Source of the DNA: JBBSMX01 sp038232935
Lineage (GTDB): Bacteria > Bacteroidota > Rhodothermia > Rhodothermales > JANQRZ01
Assembly: GCA_038232935.1 (NCBI GenBank)
Contig: JBBSMX010000059.1
Coordinates: forward strand, 1 to 23,185
DNA length: 23,185 nt
Reading direction: 5' to 3'
The notes beneath the pieces are model-generated. The model ran no database searches. It was given only the letters and a program-made list of their open reading frames with translations, and had not been told where the DNA came from. How positions within the stretch are numbered: position 1 is the first letter of the stretch; each line of letters begins with the position of its first letter. Shown one piece after another: positions 1 to 9,972 of this stretch. The translations under genes and the position numbers were made by a program.

Positions 1-122
1 CAGTTGGCCCCCTGCCCCCCTCGGGGGGCTGGCGCGCAGCGACTGGGGGGGTCTACGGGGCTCGGCCAACCCCCTCCGCCCCCTACGGGGGCACCTCCCC
101 GGGGGGAGGAGTTCCTCAACTG
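1..122. repeat. GC-rich palindromic interspersed-type repeat
   Basis: The first 122 bases are almost pure G/C runs and differ sharply from the AT-richer sequence that follows. The block is bounded by CAGTTG (1-6) and its complement CAACTG (117-122). It contains several hairpins: GCCCCCC/GGGGGGC with a two-base loop near 14-29, CCCCTACGGGG around 81-90, and CCTCCCC/GGGGAGG around 94-109. A longer pairing joins TTGGCC near 4-9 to GGCCAA near 64-69. This layout resembles the long palindromic repeats scattered through many high-GC genomes, which often extend neighbouring reading frames. Only one copy lies in this window, so its repeat status is inferred from structure. It may extend left of base 1. 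Confidence 0.6.
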
Positions 123-1073
123 CGTAAGTCCTATGTCATTGGCGGCATCTGGTTCGGATAGAGCGTCAGCCAACTCACTAAGAGCAAGCACCGTTTCATA
201 CGTGTCGATGACAATTGCTTTGTCGACCCTGTACTCATCCTGTAAAGCTTCAAAAGGATGAAGATGATGCATTATTGCTAAGAAAAGTGTATAAAGGTTA
301 TAGGGTTTTACTAGAGCGCTCTTGTGAATCGATTCCCAGTGTACTAGGTAGCCAAACGCTTCGTCGAATAGCCTATCAAATATCTGTTCGCCATCAAACG
401 AATTATCATTTGATTTATAGAAATTGTCAAGTTGGTTTTCGGATGCGCTAACAATGCCTTTATCCAAACCAGTAATAATCTCTGTTAAGAGTGTGGCATC
501 TTTCATACGACTTAGCTGGCTTTCATTAAACGACCCCACCTCTTTTAGTAACTGAGCATACTTTTCGACTAGTCGTACAATAAACCATTTAAACTTCCCT
601 TGATATGTTGCGTGCCTCAATTCTTGTCGATTGAGAGGTACAGTGTAGGAGTTAATTCTTCGAAAAACTTGGCGGATCTGCTCTTGGGTAGCGCCTACGA
701 ATATGTCCAAGCTCAACTGGTATTCTAGGAATAAAGCTTGGGTTTCGAAGTCTAAATCTGAGAAGGTTAAGCCGGAAAAATCACTATTACCTGAGATTCT
801 GAACTTGTCTTTGTAGAAATCTAAAATTGTAGTGCTTCGCTGTTGGCCGTCTACAATTTCTTTTATCGTTTTTCGACTCTTTAAATCGGTAATCTGATAC
901 AATGAAAGCTTGGGAACCGGAAAGCCGAGAAGCATCGAGTCTATTAGGTACGATCGAGCCTTGGAAGGCCAAACCTTTCTCGATCGTTGGTAGTCTCGAT
1001 TTACAACAATTTTGCCTTCTTCCATCTCCTCGCAGTATGAGGCAATGGTGGTTGTAGAGGTAATGACTTTCAT
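1..1073 (-). CDS. DUF262 (GmrS-type) domain protein, partial at the left edge
   Basis: An open frame runs from ATG at 1073 to the window edge with no stop, so the C-terminus is not seen. Near the N-terminus it carries the DUF262 signature: a VNRDYQRSRKVW block (residues about 24-35), a LIDSMLLGFPVPKL block, and IVDGQQRSTT with D75-G-Q-Q-R79. DUF262 is a ParB/sulfiredoxin-like fold found in GmrSD-type modification-dependent restriction enzymes and related defence proteins. A nuclease (DUF1524/HNH) half is not visible. The gene is clearly AT-richer than everything to its right, which suggests horizontal acquisition. Roughly the first 317 residues look natural. The last 40 or so are encoded by the palindromic repeat at 1-122 and read as Gly/Pro-rich low complexity. 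Defence is inferred from the family, and a stand-alone DUF262 protein is also possible. Confidence 0.82.
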   Translation of the reverse strand, partial: MKVITSTTTIASYCEEMEEGKIVVNRDYQRSRKVWPSKARSYLIDSMLLGFPVPKLSLYQITDLKSRKTIKEIVDGQQRSTTILDFYKDKFRISGNSDFSGLTFSDLDFETQALFLEYQLSLDIFVGATQEQIRQVFRRINSYTVPLNRQELRHATYQGKFKWFIVRLVEKYAQLLKEVGSFNESQLSRMKDATLLTEIITGLDKGIVSASENQLDNFYKSNDNSFDGEQIFDRLFDEAFGYLVHWESIHKSALVKPYNLYTLFLAIMHHLHPFEALQDEYRVDKAIVIDTYETVLALSELADALSEPDAANDIGLTQLRNSSPRGGAPVGGGGGWPSPVDPPSRCAPAPRGGQGAN

Positions 1074-1111
1074 GGCGCGTCGAGTTTCATATTGGACTCG
1101 GTAAGGTGTTG

Positions 1112-1119
1112 TAAAATTA
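1112..1119 (-). promoter_or_regulatory. possible -7 box for the DUF262 gene
   Basis: On the minus strand TAATTTTA lies about 40 bases upstream of the DUF262 start and matches the Bacteroidota -7 consensus TAnnTTTG at all but one position. No convincing -33 element is seen, and the AT-rich context makes a chance match likely. Confidence 0.2.
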
Positions 1120-1223
1120 ACGCTCGGGCTATGGGGTTTCCTGTATGTGTGGGTGTATGCGTTACAAGACTCCGAGTATTTGCATAATACGCAGTAGCAG
1201 ACTATGGCAGACAGACGTATGCG

Positions 1224-2054
1224 TCACCCATCGTCGATGTCGCCGAGGAGGAACTGCCCATTGATCTCCATGAACGAGGCGTAGATCGACCCGGTCTCGC
1301 CGGGCTGTCCGGGGCGGAGGAAGTCGATCTGGAGGACGTGCCACGTGCCCTCGCTCTCCCGGTCTGTTGAGTAGCGGGCGAAGCCGTAGCCGGTCGGGCC
1401 GACGTGCTCGACGAACGCGCGCAGCCGCCGCGCGAAGTCGTCGGCACGGGCACGGTCGGCGGGTACGGCCGGATCGCAGGGCCAGACGCGGTACGAGCCG
1501 TCGGCCTCTTCGGCGTAGCACCCGACGAGCGGCGCGACGGCCTCGACGTTCGGGGCATGCCGGAGGAGCGCTTCCATCCGCGCTTTCACCCGCGCCTCGT
1601 CGGCGGGCGATGGGGACGGTTGCGGTGGAGGCATCCCCGAAACATCGGCGAGGAGCATCTGCCCGTCCACTTCGATGAACGTCAGCAGCGGGAGGTCGGG
1701 CGCGTCCGGCCGGCGGCGGACTTTGACCTGAGCGAAGTGCAGCGTCAGGTCGCCTTCGCGCTCCGTGCGGTACGAGTCAGCGACGTAGGGAATCGCTTCG
1801 CCGAACATAGTGCGGAGGTGATCGAGGAGGGGGGCGATGCGCTCGGCGTGAGACATGGGGTCACACGGGAAGAACTCGCGGTCGGTGGTGAAGCAGACGA
1901 CGAGCGGGGCAAGCGTCGTGGTATTGCCCGCGCGGGCGGCCGTCACGGCGGCGTCAAGCGCCGCGACGACGCGGGCTTCGTCTGCAGACGCCATACCGGG
2001 CTGTCCGGCGGCTGTGGCGGCGAGAAGGAGGAACGCGAGGGGGAGAGCGCGCAT
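1224..2054 (-). CDS. secreted protein with two internal repeat units, function unknown
   Basis: The 276-residue protein starts at ATG 2054 with a signal peptide (MRALPLAFLLLAATAAG). The mature part is two copies of one unit, about residues 24-140 and 151-276, joined by a Pro/Ser-rich linker. Both units begin with ADEARV. Each has a Cys about ten residues before a PCDP motif (C54/C64 and C179/C193), then a helical stretch, then a strand ending in an E(V/I)(D/N)GQ(M/F)LL(A/G)D motif. The paired cysteines could form one disulfide per unit after export. I do not recognise the family; alternating helices and strands would fit an NTF2-like fold, but this is speculation. It is divergent from metH and follows chromosomal base composition, unlike the DUF262 gene next to it. 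Confidence 0.8.
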   Translation of the reverse strand: MRALPLAFLLLAATAAGQPGMASADEARVVAALDAAVTAARAGNTTTLAPLVVCFTTDREFFPCDPMSHAERIAPLLDHLRTMFGEAIPYVADSYRTEREGDLTLHFAQVKVRRRPDAPDLPLLTFIEVDGQMLLADVSGMPPPQPSPSPADEARVKARMEALLRHAPNVEAVAPLVGCYAEEADGSYRVWPCDPAVPADRARADDFARRLRAFVEHVGPTGYGFARYSTDRESEGTWHVLQIDFLRPGQPGETGSIYASFMEINGQFLLGDIDDG

Positions 2055-2195
2055 GGCAGAGCGGTATCGGGTGACAAAACAGCACGATACGCGTTATGAT
2101 GGTGCGCAGCAACCGGCCGGCGTCGGGACCGCTGAACCCTTCGGGAGTTCGTTCGTTCTGCTCGCTCGGACAGATCGCCCGCTCCGTCGAGGGAG

Positions 2196-2203
2196 TACCT
2201 TTG
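2196..2203 (+). promoter_or_regulatory. possible -7 box of metH
   Basis: TACCTTTG matches the Bacteroidota -7 consensus TAnnTTTG exactly and ends 21 bases before the metH ATG, which would give a leader of about 15 bases. No good -33 TTTG is visible upstream. No cobalamin or SAM riboswitch could be recognised in the 169-bp divergent gap. Confidence 0.4.
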
Positions 2204-2223
2204 CTCAGATCAACGCCAGCCCC

Positions 2224-5985
<3,762 letters not shown>

Positions 5986-6076
5986 CCGGCTCCATCGAGG
6001 ATTTGGGACTGGAGAGCGTCACCCGTGTAGCCCCTAATGCCACGGTGATGTAGCGGAGTCTGCCGCGAGCCGACAC

Positions 6077-6105
6077 GACCGGGGAGTGATCCCCAACCCC
6101 CGGTC
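6077..6105 (+). promoter_or_regulatory. hairpin abutting the start of the first DUF922 gene
   Basis: GACCGGGG (6077-6084) pairs perfectly with CCCCGGTC (6098-6105) across a 13-base loop and ends two bases before the GTG start at 6108. If the leader is transcribed, this stem would occlude ribosome entry. It could instead end metH transcription. No T-tract follows. Confidence 0.35.
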
Positions 6106-6107
6106 CT

Positions 6108-7013
6108 GTGCGCTACTGCTTCGTCCTCCTTCCTCTTTTTCTACTGCCTGCGCCGCACGCCGCGCAGGCCCAGGGAGCCCCGATTGCCCACGCGGCCAGC
6201 GAGGTCGACTTCGTTGCTGGGCTTCCCTTCGGCGCTCCGGCACTCGAACGGCCTGCTTCCGATCTGGCCGGTGGTGGGGTGAGGACTGACCCCTCGGCTG
6301 CGCGCCTCGTCGCGGCGGACCTGCTGTGGAGGGCTCCGGCTCGTGCCCCGCACGCGCTGCCAAATCCGGTCTACACACTCTTCATTCCCGACTATCTGCG
6401 GCCCGTGGCGCTGGAGTCCGTCGCCGAGGTCGTGACGACCCCGGTCGTTTCGGAAGTCGCGGCTCCGAGCGCGGCGATGCCGGTCGTAAGCGCGGGTGCC
6501 GTACGGACACGAGCCGAGAAGGTGTATTACGAGGTGGACGGGGACAGCCGGGAAGACCTCGCCGCTGCGCTTCAGCAGCACGGGCCGCGCATTCAGGGCA
6601 AGCGGTTTTTCGGCATGACCGAGTGGACGGTGAGTGCGGAGTACCGCCCGATGGAGGGGGGCACGGGGTGCGCCGTCCGAGACCTTACCGTACGGGTGTC
6701 GGTGCAGACTCGACTGCCCCGGTGGACACCGTTGGCCGGAGCGTCTGTGGACTTGAGCGGTGTGTGGGAACGGTTCGTCGCCGCGCTCGACGAGCACGAG
6801 GATGGGCACCGCGCCCTCGCTGAGGAAGCGGCCGACGCGATCCGCCGGAAGCTCGCCGCCGTGCAGGCCCCTAGTTGTGACCAGCTCGATCTGGCGGCGC
6901 AACGCGAGATGACGGTCGTGATGCGGGAGTACGAATCCCATAACCTCGCCTACGATGCGGAGACGGGACACGGCCGCACACAGGGGGCCGTCTGGCCTCC
7001 GAGGGACGGGTAA
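6108..7013 (+). CDS. secreted DUF922 putative Zn-dependent protease (copy 1)
   Basis: The 301-residue protein starts at GTG 6108 with a clear signal peptide (MRYCFVLLPLFLLPAPHAAQAQ). A poorly conserved Ala/Pro-rich region (about 24-133) precedes the DUF922 domain (about 134-300). That domain contains KVYYEVDG, FFGMTEWTV, DLTVRVSVQTRLPRW and the zincin-like HEDGH motif (H230, E231, H234), then AYDAETGHGRTQGAVWPP, whose His288 could be a third metal ligand. The family is described as predicted secreted zinc-dependent proteases; activity and substrate are unknown. Two cysteines (C188, C257) may pair. The next gene is a paralogue with the same domain but without the 100-residue spacer. The GTG start is favoured because the signal peptide begins there. 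Confidence 0.85.
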   Translation: MRYCFVLLPLFLLPAPHAAQAQGAPIAHAASEVDFVAGLPFGAPALERPASDLAGGGVRTDPSAARLVAADLLWRAPARAPHALPNPVYTLFIPDYLRPVALESVAEVVTTPVVSEVAAPSAAMPVVSAGAVRTRAEKVYYEVDGDSREDLAAALQQHGPRIQGKRFFGMTEWTVSAEYRPMEGGTGCAVRDLTVRVSVQTRLPRWTPLAGASVDLSGVWERFVAALDEHEDGHRALAEEAADAIRRKLAAVQAPSCDQLDLAAQREMTVVMREYESHNLAYDAETGHGRTQGAVWPPRDG

Positions 7014-7099
7014 GAAGGGCGAAAAGTGTTGGGGTTTCTGCCGAAGCAGGATTTAGTTGAACTAATACTTGAAGGTGCCGAGTGAGCGAGCGATATTCC

Positions 7100-7756
7100 A
7101 TGCATCACCTCGCCCCTCATCCCTCGCACCCCATCTACGTGCGCGTCCTGTCTGCCGTCCTGCTCCTGCTGTCGCTGAGCTTGTCTTCGCTACACGCGCA
7201 GCCCCGCTCCCAGGCCGAAGTCGGCGTGGTGCGTAGCCAGGTCGAGAAGGTGTATTACGACGTGGAGGGGGAGACGCCCGATGCGCTTGCGGCTCAACTC
7301 GGGCAGCGGGGACCGCTGGAGAGCGGGATGCGTTACTTCGGAATGACCGAGTGGGAGGTTCGTACTGAGTACCGATGGCGCGAACGGTCGAACGGATGCA
7401 CCATCGACGATCTCACGGTGCGGGTCTCGGTGCAGACCCGCCTGCCCCGTTGGCGACGGCAGGCTCAGGCACCGTCTGACCTGCGCGGGGCGTGGGCGCG
7501 GTTCCTCTTCGCGCTCGACCGGCACGAGGACGGGCACCGCGCCCTCGCCGAGGAAGCGGCCGACGCGATCCGCCGGAAGCTTGCTTCCGTCCAAACCGCG
7601 ACATGCGCCCGGGTCGAAGAGCAGGCTCAGCGCGAAGTCGTAGCGGTGCTCAACGAGTACGAGCGGCGCAACCTCGCCTACGATGCAGAGACGGGACACG
7701 GCCGCACGCAAGGAGCCGTCTGGCCTCCGGGGCCTTGGCGGCACGGCACCCACTGA
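7100..7756 (+). CDS. secreted DUF922 putative Zn-dependent protease (copy 2)
   Basis: This 218-residue paralogue of the preceding gene starts at ATG 7100; an in-frame GTG at 7082 would add six residues. It has a signal peptide (VRVLSAVLLLLSLSLSSLHAQ), then the DUF922 domain from about residue 45: KVYYDVEG, YFGMTEWEV, DLTVRVSVQTRLPRW and HEDGH (H142, E143, H146), ending with the same AYDAETGHGRTQGAVWPP block as copy 1. Cysteines C100 and C169 correspond to the pair in copy 1. Around HEDGH and the C-terminus the DNA is nearly identical to copy 1, while the N-terminal halves differ. This fits a tandem duplication under purifying selection on the active-site half. The gap from copy 1 is 86 bases, so co-transcription is possible. 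Confidence 0.85.
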   Translation: MHHLAPHPSHPIYVRVLSAVLLLLSLSLSSLHAQPRSQAEVGVVRSQVEKVYYDVEGETPDALAAQLGQRGPLESGMRYFGMTEWEVRTEYRWRERSNGCTIDDLTVRVSVQTRLPRWRRQAQAPSDLRGAWARFLFALDRHEDGHRALAEEAADAIRRKLASVQTATCARVEEQAQREVVAVLNEYERRNLAYDAETGHGRTQGAVWPPGPWRHGTH

Positions 7757-7763
7757 CGGAGCA

Positions 7764-7782
7764 TCGCGGAGTAAGTCCGCGA
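7764..7782 (+). terminator. hairpin downstream of DUF922 copy 2
   Basis: TCGCGGA (7764-7770) and TCCGCGA (7776-7782) form a perfect 7-bp stem with a five-base loop, eight bases after the stop of the second DUF922 gene. No T-tract follows. It lies between converging transcription units. Confidence 0.35.
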
Positions 7783-7789
7783 GCCGGAT

Positions 7790-8039
7790 TCAGAGATCGA
7801 GACCGAGACGGAGTTGCACGACCCGATTCCGGGTCGGGAAGCTCATCGCCGCCGGACCCGGAGAGGGCGCGCGTGAGGTCGCCGCTGAAGGGAGCTTCGG
7901 CCAGGATCGGCACCGGCAAGAGGGTGCCGAAGCGGACCCCGAGGCCGGCGTCGTACCCCCAGACGACCGGCTCGTACCGCTCGATCGTAAAACGGACGGA
8001 TTCGTTGGGGCCAGAGAAGACGAGCTTCTCGCTGAGCTT
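7790..8039 (-). pseudogene. remnant of an outer-membrane beta-barrel-like protein (3' end)
   Basis: Reading leftwards from 8039, directly after the stop of the small gene 8040-8417, the frame gives protein-like sequence without a start: RFTIERYEPVVWGYDAGLG then VRFGTLLPVPILAEAPF. Its alternating hydrophobic pattern suits barrel strands. That frame then degrades into a Ser/Arg/Pro-rich run. A different frame in the same stretch ends NRVVQLRLGLDL followed by TGA at 7790-7792, typical of a C-terminal barrel strand. The simplest reading is a truncated, frameshifted 3' end of an outer-membrane protein gene. The evidence is compositional only; a sequencing error or a non-coding tail is possible. 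Confidence 0.35.
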
Positions 8040-8417
8040 TCAACCCAGCAGCGATGCTCGAAGAGAAGCGAGTCGCTCGTAGATGTCGAGAGGCACGGCT
8101 CCCCCGGCTTCGAGCACGGCTTCGTACAGCCAAAGCGCCCGCTCCCGGCCGGAGGCGGTCTCATCCTCTTGCAGCAGGTCGGCGACGGCAAGGGCGTGGT
8201 CCGGCAGGAGCGAGCCGGATGCGGAGCACAACGCGAGGAGGGCCGGGAGGTCGATCCGGCGCAGCGCCTCGGGCTCTATGCCGAGCGCTTCTTCGATGGA
8301 CTCGTCCAGCGCGGCCTGCGCTTCGTCGTCTTGCCCGGCCTGTTTGTGGAACAGCACGACGGCGAGGGCCTGCGTGAGCTGCTGAACCTGACGGAGGATG
8401 AAGTCCTGGGAGAACAT
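8040..8417 (-). CDS. small helical protein, DUF6483-like, function unknown
   Basis: The 125-residue protein begins at ATG 8417 (MFSQDFILRQVQQLTQALAV), 13 bases after the stop of the crotonase gene upstream, so the two probably share an operon. It is predicted all alpha-helical, soluble and acidic, with Leu/Ala-rich amphipathic helices throughout. The opening 'FILRQVQQL...A..L..K.AG..DEA...LDE..EEALG' pattern resembles the DUF6483 family from memory; that name is tentative. The frame is open further upstream, overlapping the crotonase gene, but that part is an Arg/Ser/Pro-rich shadow. No catalytic motif, signal peptide or membrane segment is visible. Confidence 0.7.
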   Translation of the reverse strand: MFSQDFILRQVQQLTQALAVVLFHKQAGQDDEAQAALDESIEEALGIEPEALRRIDLPALLALCSASGSLLPDHALAVADLLQEDETASGRERALWLYEAVLEAGGAVPLDIYERLASLRASLLG

Positions 8418-8430
8418 GCGGTCGGGCGCG

Positions 8431-9201
8431 CTAGCTGAAGGAAGAGAAGTCCGGCGGGCGCTTCTCGAAAAAGGCGGTGAAGGCTTCGGCGGCTTCGGGG
8501 CTCTGCAGACGTTGCAGGAACGCCTCGGCCTCGTCGCGGATCGTGGCCTGCACAACATCGCCGTGTGCGCGGCGGAGGAACGACTTCGTCAGCCGGACGG
8601 AGGCGGGTGGGCGGGCAGCGAGGGCACGGGCGCGCTTCGTCGCCACTTCCAGCAGGTGTTCCTCGGAGATGACCTCATTGACGAGGCCCCAGTCATGGGC
8701 CTGCTCGCCCGTGAACGGCTCGCCGAGGAGCAGGAGTTCGGCCGCCCTCGCCGGTCCTACGACGAGGGGTAGCAGGTAGCTCGATGCCGCTTCGGGGCAG
8801 AGGCCGAGGGTGACGAAGGGCATCTGCAAGCGCGCCTCCCGCGTGGCGTAGACGAGGTCGCAGTGCAGCAGCAGCGTCGTCCCGATCCCGATGGCCGGGC
8901 CGTGTACGGCCGCCACGACGGGCTTTGTCGCCGTGCTGATCGCGTCGAGGAACTGGAAGACGGGGCTGGACTCGTCGGTGGGCGGGTGCTGGACGAAGTC
9001 GGCGAGGTCGTTGCCGGCGGTGAAGGCGTCGCCGGACCCGTGGAGTAGGAGGACGCGGACGGCCGGGTCGGTCTCGGCCTGCCGGAAGGCATCGGCGAGG
9101 GCGGCGTACATCGCGACGGTGAGCGCGTTCTTTTTCTCGGGCCGGTCGATGGTGATGCGGAGAACGCCGCCGTCGAGTTCGGTCAGAATGGGAGAGGGCA
9201 T
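8431..9201 (-). CDS. crotonase-family protein, Delta3-Delta2-enoyl-CoA isomerase-like
   Basis: The 256-residue protein from ATG 9201 (MPSPILTELDGGVLRITIDR) is a complete enoyl-CoA hydratase/isomerase-fold enzyme; an in-frame ATG at 9243 would add 14 non-conserved residues. It has the oxyanion-hole segments (FTAGNDLADF near 60-69 and HGPAIGIGTTLLLHCD near 100-115). The two glutamates used by hydratases are absent: the GGGCE position reads GIGTT and the QPE position reads MPF. Instead there is a Glu at about 137 in LGLCPEAASS, as in ECI2-type Delta3-Delta2-enoyl-CoA isomerases, which shift double bonds during unsaturated fatty-acid beta-oxidation. Isomerase activity is inferred from this residue pattern. 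The gene is probably the first of an operon with 8040-8417. Confidence 0.88.
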   Translation of the reverse strand: MPSPILTELDGGVLRITIDRPEKKNALTVAMYAALADAFRQAETDPAVRVLLLHGSGDAFTAGNDLADFVQHPPTDESSPVFQFLDAISTATKPVVAAVHGPAIGIGTTLLLHCDLVYATREARLQMPFVTLGLCPEAASSYLLPLVVGPARAAELLLLGEPFTGEQAHDWGLVNEVISEEHLLEVATKRARALAARPPASVRLTKSFLRRAHGDVVQATIRDEAEAFLQRLQSPEAAEAFTAFFEKRPPDFSSFS

Positions 9202-9255
9202 GGATCGGGGGACGGCGGACGGAAGACGGTGGGATGGATTCACGCATCACGCGAC

Positions 9256-9263
9256 CAAAGCTA
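9256..9263 (-). promoter_or_regulatory. possible -7 box of the crotonase operon
   Basis: On the minus strand TAGCTTTG matches TAnnTTTG exactly and lies 55 bases upstream of the chosen ATG at 9201. It is arranged back to back with the candidate bioY promoter at 9289-9296. No -33 element was recognised. Confidence 0.35.
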
Positions 9264-9288
9264 CGTTCGGGGCTAGGCGGCGATGGTG

Positions 9289-9296
9289 TATCTTTA
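9289..9296 (+). promoter_or_regulatory. possible -7 box of bioY
   Basis: TATCTTTA matches seven of eight positions of TAnnTTTG and ends 28 bases before the bioY ATG. No BirA-like or BioQ-like palindrome was recognised next to it. Confidence 0.35.
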
Positions 9297-9324
9297 GCGA
9301 CCCCTTCGACCTCCTCTACCCGCT

Positions 9325-9912
9325 ATGACGCCCCTCGCACTCCACTCGCCCCGCACCGCCTCCGTAGACCTCCTCCGCAGCGAGCACGCCTCAGCGGTCG
9401 CGCAGATCGCCGGCATCGCTGGCTTCGCGTTCCTCGCCGTACTCGGCGCGCAGGTCCACATCTACCTGTGGGAGGTCCCCATCACGCTCCAGACCGTCGC
9501 CGTCTACGGCAGCGGGCTCTTCCTCGGCTGGCGGAACGGGCTGCTGGCGATGGGGCTCTACCTGCTGCTCGGACTCTTCTTCCCCGTGTTCGCGGGCGAG
9601 GGGATGGGCGCGGCCTACCTCTTCGGGGCCGTCTCGGCGGGCTACCTGCTCGCCTACCCGCTCGTCGCCGCCGTGATCGGCGCGGCGTCGAAGCGCTGGA
9701 ACTCGTTCGCGGGCTCCGTGCTCTCGGTCGCGTTCGGCTCGGTCGTGCTCTTCGGCTGCGGCGTCGTCTGGCTCCACTACGCGGCCGACCACGCGACGTG
9801 GATCGAGTCCATCGACAAGGGCTGGCTGCGGTTCGTGCTGTGGGACCTCGCCAAGATCGTACTGGTCGGCGCGGCTTACACGGGCACGCGACGGTTGATG
9901 ATGGAGGATTGA
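9325..9912 (+). CDS. bioY: biotin transporter substrate-binding component BioY
   Basis: This 195-residue integral membrane protein has the BioY hallmarks: VPITLQTVAVYGSGLFLGWR followed by GLLAMGLYLLLGLFFPVFAGEG and LFGAVSAGYLLAYP, with about six hydrophobic segments. BioY is the S-component of the energy-coupling-factor biotin transporter. The ATPase and T components (BioM/BioN or shared EcfA/EcfT) are not adjacent, so it would use partners encoded elsewhere or act alone. The N-terminus (about 25 residues before the first segment) is slightly longer than usual. The gene is monocistronic: divergent from the crotonase operon and convergent with 9973-11166. Confidence 0.9.
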   Translation: MTPLALHSPRTASVDLLRSEHASAVAQIAGIAGFAFLAVLGAQVHIYLWEVPITLQTVAVYGSGLFLGWRNGLLAMGLYLLLGLFFPVFAGEGMGAAYLFGAVSAGYLLAYPLVAAVIGAASKRWNSFAGSVLSVAFGSVVLFGCGVVWLHYAADHATWIESIDKGWLRFVLWDLAKIVLVGAAYTGTRRLMMED

Positions 9913-9925
9913 GGATGTGGGGATA

Positions 9926-9959
9926 GAGGATGGCATGGCGCAGCAGCCTTTCCATCCTC
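9926..9959. terminator. hairpin between convergent bioY and 9973-11166
   Basis: GAGGATGG (9926-9933) pairs perfectly with CCATCCTC (9952-9959) across an 18-base loop, 14 bases after the bioY stop and 14 bases beyond the end of the opposing gene. Its position suggests a bidirectional terminator, although no T-tract is present. Confidence 0.4.
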
Positions 9960-9972
9960 CCTTCTCAACCCG

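Noticed and set aside
1855..2223. N-terminal extension of metH (123 codons upstream of ATG 2224)
   Set aside because: It is antisense to the 5' part of the secreted protein gene, has Ala/Arg-rich shadow composition and lies upstream of where MetH similarity starts.
2055..2223. Cobalamin or SAM riboswitch upstream of metH
   Set aside because: No B12-box-like or SAM-box-like conserved segment was found and the gap is short. The 6-bp GTATCG/CGATAC inverted repeat at 2064-2090 is too weak to call.
7683..8438. 251-codon plus-strand open frame
   Set aside because: Overlaps the end of DUF922 copy 2 and is antisense to 8040-8417; no start context or protein-like motif.
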